Source: Mucilaginibacter sp. | GTDB lineage: Bacteria > Bacteroidota > Bacteroidia > Sphingobacteriales > Sphingobacteriaceae | DNA: 64,000 nucleotides | Reading direction: 5' to 3' | NCBI RefSeq assembly: GCF_028288225.1 | Contig: NZ_JAQBOC010000031.1 | Coordinates: 1-64,000, forward strand | Shown: positions 1 to 8,888 of the stretch, one piece after another | How the letters are laid out: the number at the start of each line of letters is the position of its first letter | Numbering within the stretch: position 1 is the stretch's first letter | Made by a program: the position numbers and the translations under genes | Notes under the pieces: generated by a model | Databases searched by the model: none | Told to the model about the DNA's origin: nothing | Seen by the model: the letters and a program-made list of their open reading frames with translations, nothing else

Positions 1-114
1 TGGCTTTCCAAAGCCAGAACAAAATTGAAAGTTCCTGATTTACTTTCATTTAGCCAGTTATTTGAGGTTAAACCATGGCCCCACCACAACCCCAAATTGA
101 ACTGTCGAAATAAA

Positions 115-166
115 TTCGGTATACTAATTTCCGTTTTTTTGGTAGTATACCGAATAGTATACCGAA
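115..166. repeat. Three-copy 12-bp repeat, possible integrase arm sites of a neighbouring element
   Basis: TTCGGTATACTA at 115-126 is repeated in inverted orientation as TAGTATACCGAA at 143-154 and again directly after at 155-166. The copies are perfect. They lie 110-160 bp from the att core, the same kind of position in which this prophage's own TGCGAAACA repeats lie on the other side. Arm-type sites of a different tyrosine recombinase are an inference; operator sites are an alternative. Confidence 0.45.
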
Positions 167-230
167 CGGCTTAAACTGTTTTGACCCTGCCTGAATGAAA
201 AAGTGCTTTAAAATGGATTTAAAACAAGAA

Positions 231-252
231 AAGCCTTTCTTTCGAAAGGCTT
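231..252 (-). terminator. Hairpin, likely displaced tRNA-Lys terminator
   Basis: Perfect 9-bp arms (AAGCCTTTC and GAAAGGCTT) enclose a 4-nt loop. On the minus strand the hairpin is followed by TTCTTGTTTT. It stands about 20 bp beyond the att core, as the phage-borne hairpin at 41350-41379 does on the other side. It would have ended the tRNA-Lys transcript before the prophage entered. Confidence 0.5.
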
Positions 253-274
253 TATCTCCGTTTAAACGGTTTTT

Positions 275-289
275 GTGATCCCGCTGGGA
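275..289. other. attL: Left prophage attachment core
   Basis: GTGATCCCGCTGGGA is identical to 41393-41407, where it forms the 3' end of tRNA-Lys (T-arm and acceptor strand). The bases flanking the two copies differ, so the shared core is exactly 15 bp. Duplication of a tRNA 3' end is the normal result of tyrosine-recombinase integration. The phage spans about 41.1 kb between the copies. Confidence 0.85.
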
Positions 290-335
290 GTAATTTATCA
301 TGATTATATAGTTAAATATCAGTAGTTTATAAAAA

Positions 336-360
336 CACTGCGAAACATTTACGAAACATT
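336..360. repeat. Integrase arm-type repeats, left end
   Basis: CACTGCGAAACAT followed by TTACGAAACATT repeats the motif found upstream of the integrase at 41257-41346. Finding the same short motif just inside both prophage ends is what is expected for integrase arm-binding sites. Confidence 0.6.
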
Positions 361-751
361 ACAAAATTTCAAAGCCGTTTTTGTTGCCCTCGCTGCGTAA
401 TGTTTCAATTATTTTACCGAAACCTTTACTGAAACTCTTATCTGTTCCGCTTATGGTTATCTGCACTTTCATGCTGTTCTCTTTATTGGGGTATGGCACA
501 TGCGGATCATTCACTGAGTTTGATACCGGCAGAGCATTCCGCTCTAAAAATTTGTAGTAATCAACAATAAAATCAAACTCCAGTGCCTTACTGATCTGCA
601 TTACTACTTTAAATTGCAGCTCCAAAATTGATTCCATTTGAAAATACCAGCTTTCAGATTTGCCGATTTCAGCGCAAAGCCATACCCTGGTGCGACCTAA
701 TTCCTTGGATTTCTGTTCAATTTTTTCCTTAAATGGATACTCTTTTGCCAT
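359..751 (-). CDS. Putative lysogeny repressor, HTH protein
   Basis: 130 aa. Residues about 8-60 (EKIEQKSKELGRTRVWLCAEIG..., then a recognition-helix-like stretch) fit an XRE-like helix-turn-helix read directly from the sequence. The C-terminal half has no motif I know. It is the only minus-strand gene of the left arm and faces a small Cro-like gene at 959 across a spacer with tandem palindromic operators, which is the classic repressor/Cro layout. Repressor function is inferred from position; the fold call is moderate because the family is divergent. Confidence 0.6.
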   Translation of the reverse strand: MAKEYPFKEKIEQKSKELGRTRVWLCAEIGKSESWYFQMESILELQFKVVMQISKALEFDFIVDYYKFLERNALPVSNSVNDPHVPYPNKENSMKVQITISGTDKSFSKGFGKIIETLRSEGNKNGFEIL

Positions 752-807
752 AACTACAAAATAATGTAACTGATTTACAGCCAGTTACGCATTTTACTAC
801 AATTATT

Positions 808-845
808 TACTATAAAATATTGTATTACTACAAAATATTGTAGTA
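808..845. promoter_or_regulatory. Tandem operator-like palindromes
   Basis: TACTACAA-aata-TTGTAGTA at 826-845 is a perfect inverted repeat with 8-bp arms. An imperfect copy (TACTATAA-aata-TTGTATTA) starts 18 bp earlier at 808, giving an 18-bp period. Further TACAATA/TAATACAA half-sites lie at 854-925. The cluster sits between the minus-strand repressor and the plus-strand Cro-like gene. A related half-site, TACTACAATATT, occurs at 11956-11967 upstream of the gene at 12011. Confidence 0.6.
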
Positions 846-958
846 CTTAGCCGTACAATAATAACACATTATTAATACAAGCGGTGTATAACCACTTCAC
901 AATAACGGTACAATATTAATACAATAATTATACATAGTAAATACCATTTAAATAGTAT

Positions 959-1192
959 ATGATGCAAAACGAAGCCCTTAAAATCCCTACTGAGTTTTTA
1001 CCTGAGAACTGGGCGAAAGATGTAGCTGCAAAATTTAACCTGTCGCGGCATATGGTAAGATCTGTGGCGAATGGCAAGCGCAAAAATAACCTGGTGTTTG
1101 ACCACCTGTTAGAACTTGCCGTGCAGGGCAAAGCAAAGGCGGCGTCAGAAAACGCTTATCGCATTAAATTATTAACCAAGCTAATTGCCTAA
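959..1192 (+). CDS. Cro-like small DNA-binding protein
   Basis: 77 aa. Residues about 13-45 (LPENWAKDVAAKFNLSRHM, then VRSVANGKRKN) read as a helix-turn-helix with an XRE/Cro-like recognition helix. It is the first plus-strand gene opposite the repressor and is followed after 3 nt by the LuxR-type gene, so the two are probably co-transcribed. Either ATG at 959 or the next codon could be the start. It would control the lysis-lysogeny choice by binding the palindromes at 808-845, which is inference from layout. Confidence 0.55.
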   Translation: MMQNEALKIPTEFLPENWAKDVAAKFNLSRHMVRSVANGKRKNNLVFDHLLELAVQGKAKAASENAYRIKLLTKLIA

Positions 1193-1195
1193 GCC

Positions 1196-1747
1196 ATGAC
1201 ACTACCTGCCGGATTACGTGATAACAACTATGAATTTTTTGCCGATGATAACCGCGCCTGCTTTATCACACAAGGCGCAGTTGCGGAGGTTGATAAGCTG
1301 AGCGAGCAGATGCTGCAGGCAATTGAAAGTGAGCTCGGTAAGTATCCCGAAAAGCTTAAGGGGATCAATAAGATGGGCGTTAGCGGCCGGTTGCCGGTTA
1401 TCAACCAGTTCATGATCTGCAACTATGGCGGGTTTGACAGCAAGCCCGATTTGGTTAACTACCAACTTGGCGAAACTGAATACTGGCCGTGCCCTAAACG
1501 TGGCACCTGCGCCTTTGAGGGGATAGTTTGCGATGGCTTAAGAACCAATACCGGCGAGGTTTTGAGCAAGCGTGAAATTGAGGTGGTGAAGCACATTGCC
1601 ACAGGTGAGCTTGATAAAAACATTGCGCATAACCTGAACATATCGCACAGCACGCTTACCACCCATACCCGCAACATCAGGCGCAAAACAAAACTTTTCA
1701 GAAAGGCGGATATAACCAGGTTCGCATATGAGAATACATTAATCTAA
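1196..1747 (+). CDS. LuxR-type HTH regulator, phage-encoded
   Basis: 183 aa. Residues about 123-183 (LSKREIEVVKHIATGELDKN, then IAHNLNISHSTLTTHTRNIR) match the LuxR/GerE C-terminal helix-turn-helix closely, including the S/T-V/L-x-x-H pattern before the recognition helix. The first 120 residues are not a receiver domain I recognise and contain a CPKRGTCAFEGIVC cysteine cluster (about residues 97-112) that might bind metal. It follows the Cro-like gene by 3 nt. It probably regulates early or late phage transcription, with its input unknown. Confidence 0.65.
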   Translation: MTLPAGLRDNNYEFFADDNRACFITQGAVAEVDKLSEQMLQAIESELGKYPEKLKGINKMGVSGRLPVINQFMICNYGGFDSKPDLVNYQLGETEYWPCPKRGTCAFEGIVCDGLRTNTGEVLSKREIEVVKHIATGELDKNIAHNLNISHSTLTTHTRNIRRKTKLFRKADITRFAYENTLI

Positions 1748-1775
1748 ATCTTAAACAATAAACCATAACCAAATA

Positions 1776-2957
<1,182 letters not shown>

Positions 2958-2972
2958 ATGCAGACGGAATTA

Positions 2973-3005
2973 GATTTCGGCGGGCACCTTGTGCCCGCCG
3001 AAATC
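2973..3005. repeat. Perfect 15-bp hairpin at a gene start
   Basis: GATTTCGGCGGGCAC and its exact complement GTGCCCGCCGAAATC are separated by CTT. No T-run follows, so a simple terminator is unlikely. The palindrome overlaps the expected 5' end of the next gene and seems to break its reading frame. Confidence 0.8.
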
Positions 3006-3255
3006 CGAACCTGAGTTTAATACCGGTAAGGATGTACGCAAAGAGCTTAGCGATTATATAAAGGAAATCGGGCTGCTGCCCTACAAGGATTTTTACATGC
3101 GGTGCAAAAATTCCATTGCCATAAAATTACCCGACGGCATAAACAAAGATCAGTTTTTAATGATCGCCCGGGATGTGTATGAAAGCAGGGCATCCTTTTT
3201 AGATCGCAAATCAGGAAACAAAAAAGCAATCAGGTTTAACAGGCATAAAAAATAA
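2989..3255 (+). CDS. Small early protein, start uncertain
   Basis: 88 aa if TTG at 2989 is used. The solid part begins near residue 10 (EFNTGKDVRKELSDYIKEIG…) and ends in a basic tail. No ATG exists in this frame before about 3098. An ATG at 2958 in another frame reads MQTELDF and then enters the hairpin at 2973-3005, so the gene may originally have begun there and lost its frame to the palindrome. Family not recognised. The stop is 5 nt before the next gene. Confidence 0.5.
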   Translation: MCPPKSEPEFNTGKDVRKELSDYIKEIGLLPYKDFYMRCKNSIAIKLPDGINKDQFLMIARDVYESRASFLDRKSGNKKAIRFNRHKK

Positions 3256-3260
3256 CAACC

Positions 3261-3623
3261 ATGCAAGCCCAACAATCAACCACCATTATTACGCCGTTCA
3301 CAGTTTTGGAGATCACCGAACGCGATGTGATCACCAAGCTACGCAGTTACGCCGAAGAGCGCAGGCATGCAATCAAGGCTTATCCATTTGCACATGGCGC
3401 CAATGAAAAGCTGGAAGCTATTGAGCAGATCATATACAACCTTGATCGCGCTGAGGCTTGCCGTAACCCATCGCAGGCTATAAAAATTGTGCTTACCACG
3501 GCGCTGAACTTCCATTTTATTGCACCGCGCCAAACGCACAAGCTATTTGCCGCCTGGTATGAAAAGGTTGAGGATGTGATGCGGGCTTGTCGCCAGTTTT
3601 TAGGGTGGAGGGCACAGTCATGA
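3261..3623 (+). CDS. Hypothetical early phage protein
   Basis: 120 aa, soluble and probably helical, with no recognised motif. Good ATG start 5 nt after the preceding stop. Its TGA overlaps the ATG of the next gene (ATGA), which indicates translational coupling within the early operon. Confidence 0.55.
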   Translation: MQAQQSTTIITPFTVLEITERDVITKLRSYAEERRHAIKAYPFAHGANEKLEAIEQIIYNLDRAEACRNPSQAIKIVLTTALNFHFIAPRQTHKLFAAWYEKVEDVMRACRQFLGWRAQS

Positions 3624-3871
3624 ATACGTTGCTTTTAAGGGCCGCTTTATCTGAATTGGAATTATTGAAATTTGAGATAATCGACCTTAAAGAAATTATT
3701 GCCGACGAGGGATTGCCTGATTTTCACCGTACTGCAGCCACTATTAGACTTAACCTGCAACAACGATCTGTTGTCACCTTGAAAACAATGATAAATGTTG
3801 AACTGGATATGGTCGACATTAACGAGGTGTTGGATGAGGTAAATAATAACCTTTCTGCGAAATGGAGTTAA
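3620..3871 (+). CDS. Hypothetical small helical protein
   Basis: 83 aa from the ATG at 3620, which overlaps the previous stop (ATGA). A longer frame from 3587 is possible but would overlap the previous gene by 37 nt, so 3620 is preferred. The sequence is Leu/Glu/Asp rich (ELELLKFEIIDLKEII…) and likely coiled or helical. Function unknown. Confidence 0.5.
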   Translation: MNTLLLRAALSELELLKFEIIDLKEIIADEGLPDFHRTAATIRLNLQQRSVVTLKTMINVELDMVDINEVLDEVNNNLSAKWS

Positions 3872-4083
3872 CCACACCCTACACCATCGTATGCCCCAAA
3901 TGCAAAACAAGGCAGACCGCTTTTATAAAGATCGGCCAGGCATTTAAGCACCCGTACATAAAGTGCGTGAACCATTGGGGTTGCCGGCACATGATAATTG
4001 GCGATGATCTGAATTATTTAATAGAACCAGTAATCAAAAACCCGGAGGACCTGAGAAAATTTAAACAAGGAATTAACTTTTAA
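3862..4083 (+). CDS. Small zinc-ribbon-like protein
   Basis: 73 aa. CPKC at residues 11-14 and C-x4-GC near residues 35-41 give four cysteines spaced as in a zinc ribbon. It overlaps the previous gene by 10 nt. Such proteins in phages often bind nucleic acid or RNA polymerase, but nothing here shows the partner. Confidence 0.5.
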   Translation: MELTTPYTIVCPKCKTRQTAFIKIGQAFKHPYIKCVNHWGCRHMIIGDDLNYLIEPVIKNPEDLRKFKQGINF

Positions 4084-4094
4084 AAACCTAATCA

Positions 4095-4619
4095 ATGAAA
4101 AATTACCTTACACAAACCATCATAGCACTTGTTGCTTTTCACACCGTTTTTGTGCTATTGGTTACCGGCGCACTGCGCGATCTGAAAGCATGGTTTAAAG
4201 AACCGATAATTATTAGGGGCTGCGAAGCCAGGGGCGACGCGCATAGCGCCTATCTATCGCGCTGGAAAATATTTCAGCGGAACTGGGGCGCCCTTTATTT
4301 CCACAAGTTTCACCGCAGCGATGCCGATGACCTGCACGATCATCCATGGAACTTTATTAGCGTGATCCTTTGGCGCGGATATCACGAGGTAGTTATGGAC
4401 CCGGATAAGCCGAACGTGAACGGCGCATATCTCTGCAAAAGGGTTTACCCCGGCACAATCATCTATCGCAAGGCAACGCATACGCACAGGGTAGTTTTGT
4501 TGGGTTACAAACCCGCTTACACTTTGGTTTTCCGATTTAAATACGTTCGATTTTGGGGCTTTTATGTGCGCGGTAACTGGCAGATTTTCCGTGAATATTT
4601 TAAAGAAAACGGGTGTTAG
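4095..4619 (+). CDS. Membrane-anchored cupin-like protein
   Basis: 174 aa. A hydrophobic segment at residues about 8-26 is followed by a cupin-like region with HDHPW at 81-85, then S-x-x-LWRGYHE, and a second histidine pair (THTHRV) near 130. Such His clusters bind a metal in small cupins carried by phages and bacteria. Substrate unknown. The N-terminal helix would place it at the inner membrane. Confidence 0.55.
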   Translation: MKNYLTQTIIALVAFHTVFVLLVTGALRDLKAWFKEPIIIRGCEARGDAHSAYLSRWKIFQRNWGALYFHKFHRSDADDLHDHPWNFISVILWRGYHEVVMDPDKPNVNGAYLCKRVYPGTIIYRKATHTHRVVLLGYKPAYTLVFRFKYVRFWGFYVRGNWQIFREYFKENGC

Positions 4620-4621
4620 CC

Positions 4622-4729
4622 ATGACAAAGAAACAAACCTTTTACGCCTGGTGCATATGCATAGGTGGCAGCTTACTGATCGGATTAGCAGTGGGCGTAT
4701 TGATCTGCAAAATAATAAGTAACAATTAA
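4622..4729 (+). CDS. Small single-helix membrane protein
   Basis: 35 aa (starts MTKKQTFYAWCICIGG), with one hydrophobic helix at about 9-30 and a short basic N-terminus. ATG lies 2 nt after the previous stop, so it sits tightly in the operon. Function unknown. Confidence 0.4.
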   Translation: MTKKQTFYAWCICIGGSLLIGLAVGVLICKIISNN

Positions 4730-4741
4730 ACCAATTATATC

Positions 4742-4828
4742 ATGAAAATGCTGTTAGTCCTGTTTTTGGCATGGGCTGTTTATTGCCCGTTTTGTGCCAG
4801 TTGCACCGTTTATAACCTGTTTTTTTAA
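4742..4828 (+). CDS. Tiny hydrophobic Cys-rich peptide
   Basis: 28 aa (starts MKMLLVLFLAWAVYCPFC). A hydrophobic stretch is followed by three cysteines. It resembles a signal-like or single-helix peptide. It is supported only by position in the operon and composition, so it could be spurious. Confidence 0.3.
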   Translation: MKMLLVLFLAWAVYCPFCASCTVYNLFF

Positions 4829-4885
4829 TCAAAACCAAACCTAATTAAGTAATCAATTTTTTCACAATAAATAAAATCAAAAACA

Positions 4886-5254
4886 ATGGCAAAATTAGAA
4901 TTAAAAGGAATCGTAACAGACGTATTTCCTGTTGAAACCGTCGGGCAGAATCAAACGCGCAAGCAGTCGTTAATATTAACGGTTCCGGGTTATGTGGATG
5001 AATATGGCGACAAAAAAGGCGAGGATGAGCTTTGGAGGCTGGACGCAATCGGGGATAAGATAGACGCCCTGAACATGCCGGCAGCTAACGGCAAAAAGGC
5101 AAAAATATCAGTTTTTATAAATTCAAAAAAGATCAGTAAAGCTGATGGATCACCAATGTATATTATTAATGTCAATATCAATAAAATAGAACTTGCCGCT
5201 AACCAGGCAAGCAATGCCGCCGCTGCACCCGCTGCAGATGATTTGCCTTTCTAA
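4886..5254 (+). CDS. SSB-like single-stranded DNA-binding protein
   Basis: 122 aa. Residues 1-105 alternate beta-type segments as in an OB-fold (LELKGIVTDVFPVE…, …ELWRLDAIGDKI…) and resemble the DUF3127 type common in Bacteroidota. The protein ends in an Ala-rich linker and DDLPF, the acidic-aromatic tip by which SSB proteins recruit partners. It directly precedes the primase-helicase, which fits a replication role. Confidence 0.65.
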   Translation: MAKLELKGIVTDVFPVETVGQNQTRKQSLILTVPGYVDEYGDKKGEDELWRLDAIGDKIDALNMPAANGKKAKISVFINSKKISKADGSPMYIINVNINKIELAANQASNAAAAPAADDLPF

Positions 5255-5282
5255 TCTAAACACCAATTTTTAACCACCCAAT

Positions 5283-8200
5283 ATGCCCGGACTGATATCC
5301 TATTATACAAACGGTATTACCAACAAAATACCTGATACTTCGCTCAACCTTGATGCTGCCATTGGCATGATCAGGGGCGGCGAGTTTCAGGACGCAATTG
5401 AATTATTGCGGCAAACTACCGATAAGCCGGCCCGCGAAAATATCAAAAAGGGGCTGGCTTACTTTACCTTTTCTGGCACATTTTCTACCCGTGGCGTTTC
5501 GGGCCTTGTTGAGCATTCGGGGTATTTGTGTTTAGATTTTGACGATGTGGAAGATCTGTTCCGCCGGATGGGGTTGGTCCAGCAATCGAAATATGCTTGC
5601 GCCTGTTTTTTATCCCCATCGGGCAAAGGCTTTAAACTGATCATCAAAATTAACCCGAAATACCATGCCGAAAGCTTTTTGGCTTTGGATCGGCACTTTT
5701 GGGCGATAGGCTTAGAGGTTGATAAATCGGGAAAGGATGTTAGTCGGGCATGTTTTGTAAGTTATGACCCTGACGCTTATTTCAACCCGGAATCAGAAGT
5801 TTTTGAGTTCGACCCGCAGGCCGAACAGGTTTTAAATCAAACGCCTGCCGTTGTAAATAAACCAGCGACTTTTAATAAGGTTGATACGCAAACGGCGCTG
5901 AGCCTGGTTGATTACATTGTTTGCCAACTGGAAGAGCAGGGCATCGACCTAACAAATAATGAATATGATGCGCGCCTCGAAATTGGTTTTGCTTTAGCCA
6001 CCTACGGTGAAGATGCCCGGGCGCTTTATCATAGGGTAGTGCAATTTAATGACGCATACACCGTGCGCGATGCAGATTATAAATTTAACGATGCGCTGCG
6101 CAAGGGCAGGTTTCAAACCCCGGCAAAATTCTTTGCGATGGCAAAAGCGGCGGGTGTGCAAATTGTGATGCCGAAAAAGATTGAGCCGGTAAAAGAGGTT
6201 AAAGCGGTTGACGAAACACCCGAACCTTTCCGCCTAATCAATCCTGATAAAGCTGTTAATTATTGGCACCTGGTTATCCATACCGACCTGATCGTAAGGA
6301 TGGGCGACACGCCTAACCTGGTGTTTGACATCGCCCAAATAAATAAAGAAACTGTACCCGATTTAAAAGCGATCGGCAACAAGGTTCGACTGATCAGCTA
6401 CAACCCTGCGGAAGACTTCGACCTGTGCGATGCGCTTGCCGCCCAGGGCTTCACCATCGCTATAAATACTTTTGCCGGTGAGTTTGTGGCTTATCATAAA
6501 TACCTGATCCAACATTATACAGCTCATACGCCGGCCGATGACCTGAGCGACAATTTACTGAGCGTTTGCGAACACATTAGCTACTATAAAAATGCACTTG
6601 AACGGGAAGAAATTGCCGTTGAAATAGCAAAGCAGTTTAAAAAAGCAAAGGCAACGTTTGTTAAGGAGATCAACAATTTTGTAACTACCAGGGAAAGGGA
6701 TAATGTGCAGATTGTTGCCGATGGTGAGGCTGGTTTGCCGGCATGGATAGACGCGGACGTTTACTGGAAGTACGGTTTCGACAGCAAAGCTACCGGCGAC
6801 GGCATCGGCATTTATTTTATGACCAGCAACGGCCCGAAGCGCTTAACAAACTTCGTGCTTACGCCGCTAATTCACGTGTACACGCCAGACGAGGCCGGAA
6901 ACCGCCGGTTTACTGAACTGAATAACGGCCGCTACAAAAAAGTACTGCAGTTGCCCGGCAAAGCATTTACCAGTATGGATGTGTTTGATACCATCATCAC
7001 AAGTGAGGGCTCATTTTTTACGTACGACGGGTTCACCAAGTCGAACCTCAACAAAATGAAAACATATTACCTAGACGAATACCCCAAATGTTTTGAGCTT
7101 AATACACTCGGCTGGCAGCCTGAGGGTTTTTTTAGCTTCAGTAACCTGGTGTTTAAAAATGAGATTATTGAATATAACCAATATGGCATTGCCGAAATTG
7201 ATGAGGTTAATTACCTGAGCATGGGCGCAAGCAGCGCCTTAGAGGGTGTGCGTGCCGAGGATGATATTTATAAAAACGACAAATACCTGAGCTATAACAA
7301 GGCCGAAATTGATTTTACCAGGTGGTGTGAGCTGATGGTTGCCGTTTTCCCCGAACATGGGATGATGGGCGTTGCCTTTGCCATGATGTCGGTTTTTAAG
7401 GACCTGCTATTTAAGCGGAACAATAACTTCCCGATGCTGTATGCCTATGGCGCGGTGCAGGCTGGTAAATCAAAGTTTGCCGAATCGGTTTGTAACCTGT
7501 TTACGCATGATATGCCGATGTTTAACCTTAACCAGGGGACAGACTTTGCATTTTTTAACCTGCTGGGACTTTTCCGCAATGTGGCTATCGGCTTGAACGA
7601 GTTTGACGAGAACGGGATAAAGGAAGAATGGTTCCGCGCGCTAAAGGGAGCGTTTGACGGTGAGGGCCGCAGCAAGGGCAGCGGGATCCGCAACAAAACA
7701 AAAAAGCAGGAAATTAACGCCGCCATCATCCTGATAGGCCAATACCTGAGCACAAAGGATGATAACAGCGTTTTAAGCCGGACGCTGCCCTGCAAGTTTA
7801 CCGAAAATAACAAGCGTACCGAGTTGCAGATCAGCCAGTATAACGAGTTGAAGATGCACGAAAAAAAGGGCATCAGCAGTTTGCTTTGCGAGGTACTGGC
7901 CTGCAGGCAGTTTGTTGCAGATTGTTATCCGCTGCGCTTTGAAACCATAGGCGCTGAACTTAAGTCCGCGTTTTTAAAGGACGGGCAGCAGCCAAAAAAC
8001 AGGATCATTGAAAATTATACCTCAGCGTTAACGATCATCAGCCTGATCAGTGAACGGATAGAGCTTGGTTTTACTTACCGCCGATTTTTTGATTATTGCA
8101 AAGAGGAAATTGGCAAACTGGCCAATATTATGACGGAAAGCAATTCACTCAGTCACTTTTGGAAAACAGTTGAGTTTCTGCTCGATCAGAATGTTATTGA

Positions 8201-8888
8201 GCAGGGGTATCACTTTAAGGTTGAGGTAAAAAATGAGATCCGCTTAGATAAGAAAAACACCTATACCAAGCAGTTTGAAGAACCTAAGAAGCTGCTGTAC
8301 CTGCGCCTTAGCACCATACATGCGCTTTATCTGCAAGCTGCGCGGAACCAAACCGGTAAAATGGGCCAAAATGAGCAAACAATAATCACTTATATGAAAG
8401 ATCAGGAGTATTATATCGGCAACAACCCCGGCAGCGGGTTTACAGACGCACAGGGCAACAGCACCAACACCAGCAGCTACGTGTTTGATTATGATGTGCT
8501 GGGCGTTAACCTGGAACGCTTTAAACAGGACACCGCCGTGCCGGTTACACTGAGCGGAAAAGTGCAGTACGATGCCGCCATTGAGGTGGTGATTGATAAG
8601 GAAAAGGTAAAATTTACGCTACTGCAGGATGAAAGCTACACCAATACAGACGGCCACCGGGTAAAGCGGGAAATCCTGACCTGGTGCCTGTGCGACCAAA
8701 CCAATTATGTGTACACCCTGAAACGCGACCGCGAGATAAAGGTAACCGGCACCCTGAACGAGCAAAAGAACGGCGACAAGGTTTACCGCCGTATGAATGT
8801 TACCAATATTGAATTTACCGAGGCTATGCTGCCTTTTGAAAAAAGCGATGCCGAAGTTGATGCGGCGTTTGGGGAGGCCGGGAAATGA
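5283..8888 (+). CDS. Primase-helicase, VirE-N/BT4734-like
   Basis: 1201 aa replication protein. Residues ~1-200 match the VirE N-terminal (BT4734-like) region, read as an archaeo-eukaryotic-type primase: LDFDD at 84-88 supplies the acidic metal-binding residues and SPSGKGFKLII follows near 111. Residues ~205-290 look like a primase C-terminal helical region. A P-loop, GAVQAGKS, lies at 723-730, within a DUF927-like helicase/ATPase half. It would prime and unwind phage DNA together with the SSB-like neighbour. The stop overlaps the methyltransferase start (ATGA). Confidence 0.75.
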   Translation: MPGLISYYTNGITNKIPDTSLNLDAAIGMIRGGEFQDAIELLRQTTDKPARENIKKGLAYFTFSGTFSTRGVSGLVEHSGYLCLDFDDVEDLFRRMGLVQQSKYACACFLSPSGKGFKLIIKINPKYHAESFLALDRHFWAIGLEVDKSGKDVSRACFVSYDPDAYFNPESEVFEFDPQAEQVLNQTPAVVNKPATFNKVDTQTALSLVDYIVCQLEEQGIDLTNNEYDARLEIGFALATYGEDARALYHRVVQFNDAYTVRDADYKFNDALRKGRFQTPAKFFAMAKAAGVQIVMPKKIEPVKEVKAVDETPEPFRLINPDKAVNYWHLVIHTDLIVRMGDTPNLVFDIAQINKETVPDLKAIGNKVRLISYNPAEDFDLCDALAAQGFTIAINTFAGEFVAYHKYLIQHYTAHTPADDLSDNLLSVCEHISYYKNALEREEIAVEIAKQFKKAKATFVKEINNFVTTRERDNVQIVADGEAGLPAWIDADVYWKYGFDSKATGDGIGIYFMTSNGPKRLTNFVLTPLIHVYTPDEAGNRRFTELNNGRYKKVLQLPGKAFTSMDVFDTIITSEGSFFTYDGFTKSNLNKMKTYYLDEYPKCFELNTLGWQPEGFFSFSNLVFKNEIIEYNQYGIAEIDEVNYLSMGASSALEGVRAEDDIYKNDKYLSYNKAEIDFTRWCELMVAVFPEHGMMGVAFAMMSVFKDLLFKRNNNFPMLYAYGAVQAGKSKFAESVCNLFTHDMPMFNLNQGTDFAFFNLLGLFRNVAIGLNEFDENGIKEEWFRALKGAFDGEGRSKGSGIRNKTKKQEINAAIILIGQYLSTKDDNSVLSRTLPCKFTENNKRTELQISQYNELKMHEKKGISSLLCEVLACRQFVADCYPLRFETIGAELKSAFLKDGQQPKNRIIENYTSALTIISLISERIELGFTYRRFFDYCKEEIGKLANIMTESNSLSHFWKTVEFLLDQNVIEQGYHFKVEVKNEIRLDKKNTYTKQFEEPKKLLYLRLSTIHALYLQAARNQTGKMGQNEQTIITYMKDQEYYIGNNPGSGFTDAQGNSTNTSSYVFDYDVLGVNLERFKQDTAVPVTLSGKVQYDAAIEVVIDKEKVKFTLLQDESYTNTDGHRVKREILTWCLCDQTNYVYTLKRDREIKVTGTLNEQKNGDKVYRRMNVTNIEFTEAMLPFEKSDAEVDAAFGEAGK

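Larger units (their letters stand above)
1..274. other. DNA left of the prophage; no gene recognised
   Basis: This stretch lies outside the 15-bp att core at 275. Before integration it, or whatever it belongs to, lay just downstream of tRNA-Lys. No convincing gene is visible; a 77-codon reading frame here runs across the repeats and the att core. It holds the 12-bp repeat cluster at 115-166 and the hairpin at 231-252, both annotated separately. Confidence 0.6.

Noticed and set aside
68..301. 77-aa minus-strand frame at the left end
   Set aside because: It runs through the terminator hairpin, the 12-bp repeats and the att core, so it cannot be a normal gene.
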